The notes beneath the pieces were generated by a model, which had not been told where the DNA came from, searched no databases, and saw only the letters and a list, made by a program, of their open reading frames with translations. The position numbers were made by a program, and so were the translations under genes. From Thermomucor indicae-seudaticae (Eukaryota; Mucoromycota; Mucoromycetes; Mucorales; Lichtheimiaceae), in the NCBI GenBank assembly GCA_000787465.1, contig JSYX01000253.1, positions 1-47,354 of the forward strand: 47,354 nt of DNA, in the 5' to 3' direction. Position 1 is the stretch's first letter; every line of letters begins with the position of its first letter. This document shows positions 9,678-20,541 of this stretch, piece after piece.

Positions 9678-11292
9678 CTACGAAAAATCACGAAAATGCA
9701 GAGCTTTACATGTATCGTCGTTACATGTACCGCCCATCACTTCAAATTGGCATAGCTGTTGATTTGCCTTGCTAGGTTGTGGTGCATTTGAATTTAGACC
9801 ATACAGCTTAAGTGGCGATTCATAAGGTGTAAACGCACCCTATAGCAATGGAATAAGTAATTGGTCGCATAAAGCAAAAGTGTAGACGTTTGTACCTTTG
9901 GCCTTTGCTGAGGTTCTGGCTTGTTTTCCTGGACCAACCCTTGTTGCTTAAGCGAGGATTCATAAGGTGTAAATGCGCTCTACAACAATAGAATAAGCAC
10001 TTGTTCGCATAAAGCAAAAGTATCGTAACGCCTGTACCTTTGGTCTTTGCTGAGGTTCTGGTTTGTTTTCCGGAGACAATCCTTGCTGCTGAATCTTTGC
10101 TGGAGATGGTGTCTGAAACGATGAAAACGTGGAAATCCCTATTAACCACTCTCTCTTTGAGCGGAAGACCTTTTCTTTATTTACTTACTGCTACGGATGG
10201 CTGAACCAAAGCGTTTTTCTTTTGTTTCTTATGCTGTGGACTAGGAATAACAAATGATACTTTGGGCTGTTGCACTTGCGGTGGCGGTTGTTGCTTCGGC
10301 TGCTGAGAAATAAAGGACGGTGCTTTGAGTTGTTGCTTTGCCTGTTGCAGTTGTGGTGGTGGTTGATTTGGCTGCTGAGGAATAACAAATGACACTTCGG
10401 GTTGTTGCTTTGGCTGTTGCACTTGTGAGGGCTGTTGCTTTGGTTGCTTCACTTGTGGCGGCCGTTGTTTTGGCTGCTTCACTTTTTGCTTTTGCTGCTT
10501 TACTTGTTGTTGAGGCACTTGTTGGCGTTGTTGTGACGGTCCTGGTTTTCCCACCGCTTCATTCGCAGGTTTTACAGCATTGGCTGCTGCCGCAGGCTCT
10601 TCCACCAACTGTTTCCGCATGGCCTCTTCAAGCTTTTTTTTCCTTGCCCTTTTCTTTCTCCCTTTCTTTATAATATTTTCGGTCTTCTTTTCGATCGTAT
10701 GCTCTTCTTTCTTCTTTCTTTCAACGGAAAGACGCACATGTAATTTCAATATCTCCAGCTCGGATTCCTGAGTCGCTTTCTTTAGGTCTTCCGTTTTGCG
10801 ATCGATCAGTTGAATTTTCCTCTGGAGCCGATCTATTTCCCGTTGCAGGTTTACTTCCTTGATGAGTCCTTCTTCCTCCTCCATAGAAGAAGGTGACGAT
10901 GGCGCGGTTGCATAACTATCAATGGACTCTATATCGCTAGTATCCTCTGCACCAGCATCAGAAGGTTGCAGGCGTATGCTTATTTTGTCTGCTGTAGCTG
11001 TTGATCTGCTACTACTGCTCTCAGAAGACAGTGACGCCAACGCATATGATAGACACGTTCCAATTCCCGACTCCATTTGACTGCCGGTTTGCTTGTTCAT
11101 CTAACAAATCAATAATCAGCACGGGGTTGATCAAACGCAACCCCGAGATCTTACCGTTCCGCTCGTTTGTACTGTACGATGAGTAATATTCGTTTCAGTA
11201 CAAAGCCAAAATGGATGGTTGTCATCGTCCGTACCCACATATTCCGTATCGGAACCGTCCGAAATGTCCATGTCCACATAACTGTCCTCCAT
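9678..11292 (-). CDS. Red1/ZFC3H1-type zinc-finger protein (nuclear RNA surveillance)
   Basis: Exons on the minus strand: 11292-11155, 11100-10189, 10112-10038, 9946-9896 and 9806-9678, all joining in phase, 434 residues. The last exon ends in LCQFEVMGGTCNDDTCKALH, a C-x8-C-x4-C-x3-H finger of the type in S. pombe Red1 and human ZFC3H1, which link the Mtr4 helicase to other RNA-decay factors. Before it come an acidic Ser-rich start (MEDSYVDMDISDGSDTEY), a Glu/Lys-rich coiled coil (roughly residues 125-220) and a long Gln/Pro/Lys repeat tract (QQPKQQP-type units). Exons 3 and 4 encode near-identical QQGL.x.ENKPEPQQRPK segments, the result of a tandem duplication. The family call rests on the finger alone; the protein is shorter than Red1, so a relative with a different role is possible. 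Confidence 0.7.
9807..10088 (-). repeat. Tandem duplication of one exon plus intron (two ~141-bp units)
   Basis: Units 9807-9946 and 9947-10088 align end to end: both start CTTAAG, contain GATTCATAAGGTGTAAA, TCGCATAAAGCAAAAG and TTTGCTGAGGTTCTGG, and end TTG(T/C)TG. Each carries a 51-nt exon segment (17 codons) and its following 89-91-nt intron. Because the exon segment is a multiple of three, the extra copy keeps the reading frame. Confidence 0.88.
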
Positions 11293-12549
11293 TTTTCGCA
11301 AATGACACAGACGGACTCCGGTGACAAACACGAGTTCGGGCCAGTGGAGGACAGTGAATGAAGTCGCGGAGAATGATTTCCCAAACTTGCGTAAACCCGG
11401 AATCACATTACTGCGCTTGACGATTCCCTGTCGTCCTCACGATTGGAGATATATATGTCTAGAGTTTAATCCACCTTGACCGTATATATGCAATAAGTAT
11501 GTCTCTAATGTTTCTGCCAGCGTTCCCGTTACAATTCCGGAACTGCGAAAGTTGTTAGTAAGGGTAGGTCTTCTCTGGTGAAAGGAAGGGAGACACTTGC
11601 CACCGGTCGTCCACGTAGTCCATATTGTTAGGCACAACTTGATGGCGTAGACGATGCTTTTGTAGTATTGCAGAGCTAGAACATTGCCATGAGAATCGAC
11701 TTACTTCTGTCATGTTGTGTTGAACACGACAAGCATATCGAGGCGATGACGGCGGGGGTAATCGTTTGTAAGATGCAGTATGCTACCGTCGTCATCAAGA
11801 CGACGTTGTCTATATCTATTTTCCACTCAAAGGCGCACCAATTTCGTTCTACGACAGATTGAATGATTTTCCAGTGTGCAAAACCATGACCATGATTACT
11901 ACTTATGGGGTACGCGGCTTACGTTTGGGTCCTGTTTTTGTCCACCGCATTCACTGCGCATATTGCTTGTATTATATCGGTCGATGCAAAGAACGACTAC
12001 TCGTCTTGCGTGGACTCGTTTAAACGTCTATAATCTGGCGTTAACGTGTGCATATCCGGAGGAACCTCTAAATGTGCTTGTCGCTCGCAGGGCTTGAGGG
12101 TCATGTGAGCAATTAGAGGAGACTTGCAAGGGCTAGAAAGTCATCGCTCCGGCAGCTCACGGAGGACCTCGGGTGTCTGTACATACTGATCGAAATCCTC
12201 CATGAATGCATGCATGGCTCATGCGGATACGCGGGGAAAGGATACTGCTGTCGAAAGCTCCTCCAAGTTGACAGCGCTCCCTAGTTTACATCCATATTCC
12301 ACGGTAAAGTTTTAACTCTATGACATATCATACGGGCGCCCATTTTTCGATGGCTTTACAATAAGAGTATGTTTATTCTTTTATGCAATCCACACGACAA
12401 GCGAACCCTTTCGGATCACCTCCTAAAAGGGGGTGGGTGAACATGCTAGAAGAATACAGTTCCACAAATGGATGAATTTACTGCTTTTGTACTGGTTTAC
12501 ATATAATAGTATAGATAAAAAAGTACTTGAAATTTCCGGTTGGTGAAGC
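11293..12549. other. Intergenic between the Red1-like and GPI-protein genes
   Basis: About 1.26 kb without a gene I can support. Short frames on both strands (for example 11437-11637 minus and 11876-12097 plus) have no splice-consistent extension and resemble nothing known to me. The first 100-200 bp should hold the promoter of the Red1-like gene. Confidence 0.4.
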
Positions 12550-13290
12550 CTAAAGAGCAGCCATCAAGCTACCGACAAGGGCGGCAGCAGCAACTGGAAC
12601 GGCACCGGCCGCCAAGTGCATGCCACTGTTTGTATCGAAAATCGATGAAGAGGAAGACGAGGATCCGGACGAGGAGCCAGAGGAAGAGGAAGAGCCTGTG
12701 GCAGAGGCACCGGCTGAAGAGGAAGAGCTGACAGCGGGACGCATCGTAATAGAGATTGTGGTATTGTCATTTGTGTTTGTGGATTCAAGGACAACCTATA
12801 AAAAGGGTAATAGGAAGGGGTTCAGTGATCCCGAAAATGGCTCTATTACTCGTGTTCTCTGTCCAACCAACCTGATACGAGCCGGCTGGCGCCGTGCTGG
12901 GAATGGCATAGTTGTTGGTGTATTGGTAAACCATGGCTCCGTTTTGAGTCAATTGCGTAAAGGTATTCTTGGTGATGCCTTGTGCAATTGTTGTCGTGGT
13001 GAAGTTGACACTGTTGGATTGCAAGTAAATATTCAATCCAAAGCTGCCTAAAAGGTATATGTGTGAGCATCTTTCACAATTATTATCTCTCACAGCCTAC
13101 ACTATATTTTTTTTAACTTACTGGCCGCAGCTTCATTGAGTTGGCAAACAACAGGAAGAATTTGGCCAGCAACATAGATGGAATCGTTATCTGGTGAAGT
13201 AATGTTGAATTGACCATCTGTTGAGACTGTCACGGCGTTGACCGCCGAGAGCATAGCAAAGAATGTAGCAACAAGGGCAGCGCGGACCAT
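12550..13290 (-). CDS. GPI-anchored Ser-rich cell wall protein, Kre9/KNH-like domain
   Basis: Exons 13290-13122, 13047-12872 and 12795-12550 give 196 residues. A signal peptide (MVRAALVATFFAMLSAVNA) is followed by one Kre9/KNH-type beta domain: VAGQILPVVCQL near residue 40, QGITKNTFTQL, APAGSYQVVLEST. Then comes a Ser-rich stretch of about 35 residues and a C-terminal GPI signal (TNSGM, then a hydrophobic tail ending GSLMAAL). Such proteins sit in the plasma membrane or wall; a role in glucan organisation is known only for some members. Intron 2 (12871-12796) starts GTTGGT, an unusual donor, but it joins SYQ to VVLESTNTNDN in phase. If intron 2 is kept, the frame runs through VGWTENTSNRA to a stop and loses the anchor. 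Confidence 0.78.
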
Positions 13291-14999
13291 ATCGCGGACA
13301 GAGGGAGGCAGGAAGTGAGGGAGAAATATAGAGGCGAAAGGGCGCGTTTACAACTTTTCTCTTTTATATGTCTCGAAGTGGTACAAGTATTATTTTCGTT
13401 TTTGTGTCACCTTGGCTGTCGCTCCGCGAGAAAAGCAGGTCTGTTCGCCAAAAATCATGTTCCCTCTCCGCTCCTATGGGCCTCCCTGGAAAGCAGGATT
13501 ACAAATAAGGGAGCTAAACTGATTGTATTTATCAGGAAGAATGGGGAAACCGAGATTTTGCTGTGCTGTAACTGTCTGAATTTACTGTGAAGGCGACAGA
13601 TTCAAGGTAGTACTTCCACGGAGTATACATTGTTACTGTCTGCAGTTGTACTCCGCACTTGGCATCATTATCAAGAATCCATAATCGTGTTCCCTTCGAC
13701 AACTGCGCCCATTGTAGATATAATTCATTTAAACACTAAAAATATGGCAACAGTACATGAAACTTCCAGGTCTGTGCCCACCATAAAAAAGGTAAAGACC
13801 AAGAATTCGTGCCATGATTCGTAGGAGAGGAGTGATTCCAATCCAACGTAACACAGCATTGACGGCTTGCCTTGGCATTCTCTTGTTTTGCAATAAGCAT
13901 TCCATGACTGTATTGAACTTTGACGTGGTTCTGTTTTTAGACTACTGACTGATGTAGAACTTTGGGGATACTCTCGTGATCCTTGACTCATTGTGGCTTT
14001 TGTCAACCTAGGATTAACCAGAACCTCCATATTGATTGTGCTTTTTTCGTATTCTTATGGAATGATCAAGGACTGCATATGCGTATCGTTTACCCAGGAC
14101 GCAAGGATGAATACGGCAGTTGGAGGCGATGTATAGTATATAACAGATAAGTCAGAGCTCGTGATCTCTTCGTGAATGCAACTGTATGCACTCCGGAGTT
14201 GTAAGCTAAACTTTGACCCGTTAATGCAAGTCAGACAGGTGGACCCGGAGTATTCTGAACCCGGATTTCAAGGAAACGCAGAGAGCTCTGTATACCGAAC
14301 CAGATCGAAGGTCATCACAGCTTCACTTTGCTTTGCGGAAACTCATACATGCTGAATAAACAGAGTCGGATTAATCTGCCCCGACCAAACGGCAATAGAG
14401 CTTCAAATAAACGTTCATCAGCATGACATTCATAATGCCAGCATGAATCATATGGTGAGCAACCACTGGGCGGATCTAATGGACAGCCATTATCACTTGT
14501 TTTGACAGAATGACCATCGACGTTACCGTAGATAAAAACGGTAACCTAAGAATAGAAGAATTGCTTTATTAAGAGTTACCAGTAAACTCTTCCGAGAACC
14601 TTCCACATATTGACACGAAGACTTACATAGGATCAGGTGATGGCTTTGCTTCAAGCCATTGGTGTTGTTTCTACGTTCAAGAGCCTGCGTGCCCAAGACA
14701 TCGAGTACTCGTCGACATGGCACTCCAATTTATTAGTGGTTTCCTTGGATGGGAACGTGAACTGCTTCATAGCCATATAAGAGCTTTTGCATAGTAAAAT
14801 GAGGTTTACATAGTTCAAGCGCAACCATCAAATTATGTGGCTTTATTATCATTCTTTCTGTATGACAAATGGCAACCGCAGCGCGTTTTTATTATAGGTG
14901 CCTTTGTGTTTGTAAACTTCTTAGTAAGCTGTCTGTTAGTGCGGCGCGTGCAATTCAACCCGCGCCACAAAAGAAAGAGACTTGACTTTGATCGGGACA
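13291..14999. other. Intergenic between the GPI-protein and MutY genes
   Basis: About 1.7 kb without a supported gene. The left end holds the promoter of the divergent GPI-protein gene. A small hairpin is present at 14522-14545 (GTTACCG, 10-nt loop, CGGTAAC). Short frames at 13725-14030 (minus) and 14523-14723 (minus) show no recognisable features. Confidence 0.4.
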
Positions 15000-17080
15000 A
15001 TGAGAATTCCAGACATTGAAGAGTGCGTAAAAAGCGGTCGGCTTTGTCATGATTCCAGGTACCACCAGGTACCTGAAACCGAGATCCCAGAAATTCAGGC
15101 ACGACTTTTGGACTGGTATGATCGCTGCCAACGGACGGACATGCCTTGGCGAAAACCCACCATTCTCAATGGCGATCGTCAGGTGATGAGCTTTTTGTGT
15201 ATCGTTCGGTCCCGTCTTTCTGTGGCTCAACAAAAGTAGTTCAGGCTCTAGGTCAGCGAGCATATGAAGGTAGTGGATAAAAGTCCTGTTTAAAGCATCT
15301 CTACGTGATACTTTAACAAAACATCTAGTTTGGGTCAGTGAGATTATGCTTCAGCAGGTCTGTCTGCGAAAGAACACGGTAGGCTTCAGCTAATCATGTT
15401 TAATAAACTATATGTGCAGACCCAGGTGGCAACCGTCATTGATTACTATAAGCGATGGATGGAAGCGTTTCCAACCATTTACGATCTGGCATCGGCAGAT
15501 ATAGAAGTAGGTATATTTGAGCATTGGGAAGGTAAAAGTGTATTGACTTGATTGCCTGGTCAAAGCAAGTGAATACACTTTGGGCAGGCTTAGGATATTA
15601 CTCTCGAGCGCGACGATTATGGGAAGGAGCGCGCAAAGTAGTCGAATCCTTTAATGGTATTCTGCCCGATAACGCCAAAGACTTGCAAGACCATATTCCT
15701 GGCGTAGGTCGATACACGGCCGGTGCAGTGGCCTCTATCGTTTATGGTCAACAAGTCCCTGTTGTGGACGGCAATGTCATTCGTGTCCTCGCACGTCTTC
15801 AAGCCATTGGCGCAGACCCGAAGACAGCAAAAGTAGTCGACCTGTTTTGGTAAGTTTTCCTTACATTATCCATCCCGGGAGGGGGGAGCACAATTGAACA
15901 AGGGTTGCTATCAAGGGAAATAGCTGGACAGCTGGTTCCAAATGATCGTCCAGGTGACTTTAACCAAGCGATCATGGAACTTGGCGCAACTGTTTGTACC
16001 CCACAGAATCCAAGTTGCTCGACATGTCCGCTGCAGAATCACTGCTCAAGTCTAATGCAACTTCAGACATACAAACGTCTTCAGTCGGATGGTTTTTGGA
16101 CTGCAAAGAAACGAAGACGATCTATAGAACATGGTAAGCTTTCTCGCGCATATTCTGTTGTCGCTGCTTTGTCTAAGGATTTCGAAGAATGTACTGTTTG
16201 CCCTGAGATAAAGACAGACTTGATGCCGGAAGACTACGCAGTTACTAGGTATAGGGTAACATATAGCTCCCAGCTGACCTTCTTCTCATTCACTGGAGAG
16301 ACAGATATCCGGCTAAACCTGAAAAGAAGCCGCCACGAAATGAAGGTAAACAAACAACGAAGAGTGACGCGCAATGATCTTTGGCTACCATAAGCTTCTA
16401 ATACAGTAAGCGAGAATAGAATGTGCGGTTTACATTGTTGAGCGAACAGGCTCGTCTCCTCATGAATCAACCTTTTTGATATCAAAGAGACCGAAAACCG
16501 GTAATTTGATTTATCTGGTCGTCAGCTCATAATCCTCCTGACACAAAAGGCTTTTTCGTCACAGGTCTTTTAGCAGGTCTTTGGGAATTTCCAAGCTTAG
16601 AGCTTGACCTTGGGGTAGAAGAAGATACAAGCTACGATCAAAGAGCAGCCAAAGCCGCCCCGTTTCTGAAAGCTCGATATGGAATTGACATATCAAGTTG
16701 CAAGGATGCTATCAAACGACATGACCTGGGCCAAGTTGTACACTTGTTCTCACATATCCGAAAAGTCTATCACATTGAATGGATTCAAATTAGTTTGCCT
16801 GCCGACACCACCACCACCGATAATAGGGACAACACGATAAGATGGGTCGATTTATCAGAACTGAAAAAGTCGCCGATACCAACGGGGCTAAAGAAGGGCT
16901 TGAAGCTTCTTGAAAACTTTCGAAAGGTATGTTAGAGAGGTTTATTATCCAAAGCTGTCGGCTAAACTCTAAACGTTTTTGCAGCAACTTGAAGTGGGCC
17001 ACAAGAAGAAGAAACCCAAGACCAAAAACGCGCAAACCGCAGACATTACTACCTTTTTCAAACGAAGTAAACAATTATAG
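15000..17080 (+). CDS. MYH1: A/G-specific adenine DNA glycosylase (MutY/MUTYH)
   Basis: Ten exons: 15000-15182, 15245-15269, 15329-15357, 15420-15510, 15570-15849, 15889-16248, 16305-16345, 16411-16500, 16565-16926 and 16985-17080; 518 residues. It removes adenine mispaired with 8-oxoguanine. Seen: [15 protein letters not shown] with the catalytic Glu, helix-hairpin-helix [16 protein letters not shown], catalytic Asp in VVDGNVIRV, the iron-sulfur ligands [17 protein letters not shown] (C-x6-C-x2-C-x5-C), and a C-terminal NUDIX-like 8-oxoG recognition domain with [13 protein letters not shown]. The C-terminus DITTFFKR resembles a PCNA-binding (PIP) box without the leading Gln. Exons 2 and 3 are only 25 and 29 nt, and the 39-nt intron at 15850-15888 is very short; another acceptor would break the frame. 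It converges on the PPR gene with 41 nt between stops. Confidence 0.9.
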
Positions 17081-17121
17081 ACGTCCTTTTTACTTTATAC
17101 AAAAGAGTAATATACAAGGTA

Positions 17122-20091
17122 TCATGAGTGTTTGTACATGTCCATCCAATATTGATAGACGAGAGAGGCGGAATGGGTATCTCCTGCATTAAGAAACGCC
17201 TTTATAAACAATTTATAGGTTACTTCATCTGGCTCTGGCGGTGATGATGACGATTGGAATAATGCCAATAGTCCTCCTCTGCTTTGCTGCTGGCCTTCTT
17301 CGCCGCCATCTTGTTTCTTCTTGTTCTCCACTATTACTGTAGCAAGGTCAGCCATGACTTGGGCAGCTTCTCCATAAATGCCACGATCCACAAGATCAGC
17401 AATCCTTGATGCTTCGTTCTCCTTTAGGAACTGCTGCCTCCTCTTCAACAACAACAACAAATCCTCACGCGTTTTTCCTAAACCACATTCAAAGATTTCC
17501 CATATCGTCTCACTTGAAAGCGAATATGGCCGCTCGTCCCTGAGCTTCTTCGCAGCCGACCAATTATTCTGAAGTTTCAGCATTCGCACATGCGCAAGAT
17601 GCCGCTTGTCCAAGTGAAGTAATCCTTGAATGATTAGGTTAAAGGTCACATTGTCCAAACGTATTTGGTGATAATGATGGCGACAGAGTTCCTTGAGAAA
17701 CTGTTCGAGTCTCTCCCATTCTTTTTCCTCTACAATTCCTCGTATCATGGTGTTCACAGTCCAGTTATCAGGCTGCTGTTGCTGATGCCCCGACTGCCAC
17801 ATTTTACGATAAATGCGGAAGGCTGCATCCAGATTTCCAAGGTTCACAAACGCCTTGATCAGTGTATTGTACGTGACCGTGTCGGGTTCGTATCCTTCCT
17901 GTATCATGCGTTCAAACGTCCTTGTGAGTCGCGTCAGATGAGGTCTCGGTTGTCGGGTTGCGTACGAGTTTAACAGAACGTTGTATAAGGAAAGGGACGG
18001 TCGCCACGTTGCGTTCTTGTTCTTTTGTTCGCTAGGCATAGTAATACAATGATGGTGGTTCATGTCGAACCATACACTTTCAACTTTGCGTATATCGTTA
18101 TTTGTGATCGCTACTTCCATCATTGCCAGAAATACATAAGACAGTGACTGTCGTCGTCGTTTTTTAGCATAACAATCATCCTCATCATTGTCACTGCCTG
18201 TTTTGCTTTTCCCGCGAGTCCATCGGTACAATTGGTACGCGTCATGAATATCGCCTCGTTGTCCAAGCTTACGAATGATCTGACCAATCGCTTTGCCGCT
18301 GACCTGAATATCCAGCTCGCGTTGCAAGAGCTCCAAACCTCGCACAGCCAAATGGCCCGGTACCCGATACTGACCGCCATTGCGTATATCCAGCAATGAC
18401 TGCGTGATCCTAAATACCGTCGTGGGCGTAAACTCAATCTGTCGCCTAGCCAACATTGTTTTGCAGCCTAAAAAGTCTCCCAACGCAAACCGTGCCGCAA
18501 TCGTCGCCTTCACGATCCGTCGGTTTTTCTCAACGATAGGCTGAAGCACGCCAGCCTTCATTGATTTGAGTTGCCCGATACACTGGCTCCATTCGCCTCG
18601 CTGTACCATGGCTTCCATAATGATTGCATAAGGGTCCAGCATGTTTGCTACTGTTGTTTGGTCGCTGTCGTTAGCTCTGTATCGAGCAATCACTCTATCC
18701 GGGTACTCAGACTGCCTGAGCCAATCCAATGCCTTCTGAAACTCTCCATTTTCCGCAAGCGTCTGTGTAATTGCACTAACAGTTGCAACACTTGGCTCGA
18801 ACCGCTGCTTTCTCATTTTCTTGACCACTCGGATAGCCTCGTCAATGGCTCCTTTTCCAAGAAAAGTCGCAATGAACGCTTCATAATCTGTCTTTTCCAT
18901 CATTTGCTTTTTCCTCGATAATCTCTGAAATAGCGCAAACGCATCTGGTGCTGACAACACGGTTCCGGCAAGCTGACTGAATACCACCGATGTCGGTTGC
19001 AAATCATGTCGTTTCATGAGGTCAAGGATGTCTCGAACAAAATGATGTTGTCCCTGCTCTGCAAAGACGCGTAATAGTACATCGCACGTTTTCACGGTCG
19101 GTACGTACTCGGGCTGACTCGTTGTCCATAGCCGAAACAGGGTCGCAAGTCGTTCGGCTGTAAAAAGTCCACGCTCACTTGCTGGTAACTTTATCTTTCC
19201 TGTCGACACTGATGATAGCCGTAGCGCAAACGCTTCTACAAACGTTTCCACCTCCATAGTAGTGGTAGTCGTGGACAATACGCCATGTCGCCTCATGTAC
19301 TCCATGTAACCCTTCCAAAGATCCACCGATAAAGCTTGGCGTATATCCTGATCGGTACATTCATCATCCAGCACAGCTCCTACGGCCCGCCGTAGGTTCC
19401 CCTTAATGAGACACACAGAGACATAACGTTTCAGGCAGCACAGCTCATCGTTTTTCTTGTTATTCCAGACTCCCGCTGCACGCGCGTCCTGAATCAACTG
19501 GTAGGCCATCTGTAACCTGTTTTCACAATCCAGGGCAGCCTCAATCATTCGCTGATACGCCTCCGCATCCATGAATCCTTGTCGCAGCAAGTCGTCGAAA
19601 GCCGCCTGGGCAGCGTCCAGTTGACCCGTCCTGCCAAACGCGGTGATGGCCATGAGTACCATGGACCGCGTCCGGCCCGGGGAATCGCGGTACACTTGGG
19701 TTAACCGTTGCCAGTTTATAGACCTACGCGTACTTAACGCGCGCGCGTACAAGATGTTCATGAATTCTTCATACTGACCAACAGTCAGCAATGATGACGG
19801 TTCCTCCTGTTGGTGATCTTCCAGAAGTCGGCTATACGTGTTCCATAGTTGGCCGGCAGCCTTGTTGCCCTGTTGCAAAGTTGCACAAAACTCGTTATAA
19901 AGGCTATTGCTGCTACTGCTATTTGTGCGGAGACACGACGCTGTCGCCCATGCCCTTGTTTGCTGCTGCTGGTACCGCCGCAACGTTGAAAAACGCTGTC
20001 GGTATCTGCATGGTGTCTTTACAAACAATAGACTTCTTGAATAATACGGGGAGAGCCAGCGACTACATGACTCGCTCAACTGAATGGACAT
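17122..20091 (-). CDS. Mitochondrial pentatricopeptide repeat (PPR) protein
   Basis: A single exon encodes 989 residues. The frame stays open upstream to 20445, but that extension is antisense to the Gag1-like gene, so I start at 20091, where MSIQLSESCSRWL opens an Arg/Ser-rich, acid-free mitochondrial presequence. PPR units of about 35 residues are scattered through the protein; the clearest is TYNTLIKAFVNLGNLDAAFR near residue 750, and other units carry VTFNLIIQGL and VTYKLFIKAF. PPR proteins bind organelle RNA, one base per unit, and act in processing, stability or translation. The RNA target cannot be read from the sequence. The long array and intronless structure are typical of fungal PPR genes. 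It shares a 98-bp gap with the divergent Gag1-like gene. Confidence 0.85.
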   Translation of the reverse strand: MSIQLSESCSRWLSPYYSRSLLFVKTPCRYRQRFSTLRRYQQQQTRAWATASCLRTNSSSSNSLYNEFCATLQQGNKAAGQLWNTYSRLLEDHQQEEPSSLLTVGQYEEFMNILYARALSTRRSINWQRLTQVYRDSPGRTRSMVLMAITAFGRTGQLDAAQAAFDDLLRQGFMDAEAYQRMIEAALDCENRLQMAYQLIQDARAAGVWNNKKNDELCCLKRYVSVCLIKGNLRRAVGAVLDDECTDQDIRQALSVDLWKGYMEYMRRHGVLSTTTTTMEVETFVEAFALRLSSVSTGKIKLPASERGLFTAERLATLFRLWTTSQPEYVPTVKTCDVLLRVFAEQGQHHFVRDILDLMKRHDLQPTSVVFSQLAGTVLSAPDAFALFQRLSRKKQMMEKTDYEAFIATFLGKGAIDEAIRVVKKMRKQRFEPSVATVSAITQTLAENGEFQKALDWLRQSEYPDRVIARYRANDSDQTTVANMLDPYAIIMEAMVQRGEWSQCIGQLKSMKAGVLQPIVEKNRRIVKATIAARFALGDFLGCKTMLARRQIEFTPTTVFRITQSLLDIRNGGQYRVPGHLAVRGLELLQRELDIQVSGKAIGQIIRKLGQRGDIHDAYQLYRWTRGKSKTGSDNDEDDCYAKKRRRQSLSYVFLAMMEVAITNNDIRKVESVWFDMNHHHCITMPSEQKNKNATWRPSLSLYNVLLNSYATRQPRPHLTRLTRTFERMIQEGYEPDTVTYNTLIKAFVNLGNLDAAFRIYRKMWQSGHQQQQPDNWTVNTMIRGIVEEKEWERLEQFLKELCRHHYHQIRLDNVTFNLIIQGLLHLDKRHLAHVRMLKLQNNWSAAKKLRDERPYSLSSETIWEIFECGLGKTREDLLLLLKRRQQFLKENEASRIADLVDRGIYGEAAQVMADLATVIVENKKKQDGGEEGQQQSRGGLLALFQSSSSPPEPDEVTYKLFIKAFLNAGDTHSASLVYQYWMDMYKHS

Positions 20092-20189
20092 TGGGGTCCT
20101 TAGTGTACCATAGAGCAAGCGAGAGAGAGAGAGGGACAGGATACATAAGCCACTAAGAGGGGTTAACTTTTTGTTTGTCTCCGCTACGC
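20092..20189. promoter_or_regulatory. Divergent promoter of the PPR and Gag1-like genes
   Basis: Only 98 bp separate the two start codons. The stretch includes a (GA)n run, GAGAGAGAGAGAGGGACAGG near 20120-20139. The role is inferred from position; no factor site is identified. Confidence 0.5.
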
Positions 20190-20541
20190 ATGTCACTGGA
20201 AACAGGTGTAGCCGCATGGCATGCTCGGCGGAAAGCATGGACAGCATCAGCAACTGAACCGCCTCCACCCAATGAACTCTCTGCCATGCTAGAAAGAATT
20301 CAGGATAATTCACAAATGGTCCAGATCTATAAGCAGCTGGTGGTAGGACGGAAACACTGCGTTCGGCCCATTCCGTTAAGCTTTGCGGTAATAAATCGAA
20401 ACCGTATCCCACTTGTTCTGTTCCAAGTATTGACAAGCAACCCACCTTCAGGTCAAGGTTATAGTTGCTGGTTGGAAAGAAGACGGGACTTGGCCGGAAG
20501 GCATGGACCCACCACCAGCTTCAGACACGGAAGAAGAATAA
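20190..20541 (+). CDS. Gag1-like clamp domain protein (DUF4050)
   Basis: Two exons, 20190-20387 and 20452-20541, with a 64-nt intron (GTAATA...TTCAG) give 95 residues. Family signatures are present at both ends: an N-terminal WHARRKAW, then IYKQLV, PIPLS, and across the splice junction VKVIVAGWKEDGTWPEGMDP. Without splicing the second part is read in the wrong frame. The family occurs in many fungi as short or embedded domains; the biochemical role is not established, so I assign none. The product is soluble, with no signal peptide or membrane helix. Confidence 0.75.

Noticed and set aside
13725..14030. Open frame of 101 codons, minus strand
   Set aside because: No domain, no splice-consistent extension and composition like the surrounding intergenic DNA.
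16130..16185. An extra intron in MutY starting GTAAGCTTTC
   Set aside because: The donor looks good, but each AG downstream shifts the frame, while the unspliced frame stays open into DFEECTVC.
20092..20445. Longer N-terminus for the PPR protein (open frame to 20445)
   Set aside because: The extra residues are antisense to the Gag1-like gene and look non-biological; an Arg/Ser-rich presequence starts at 20091.
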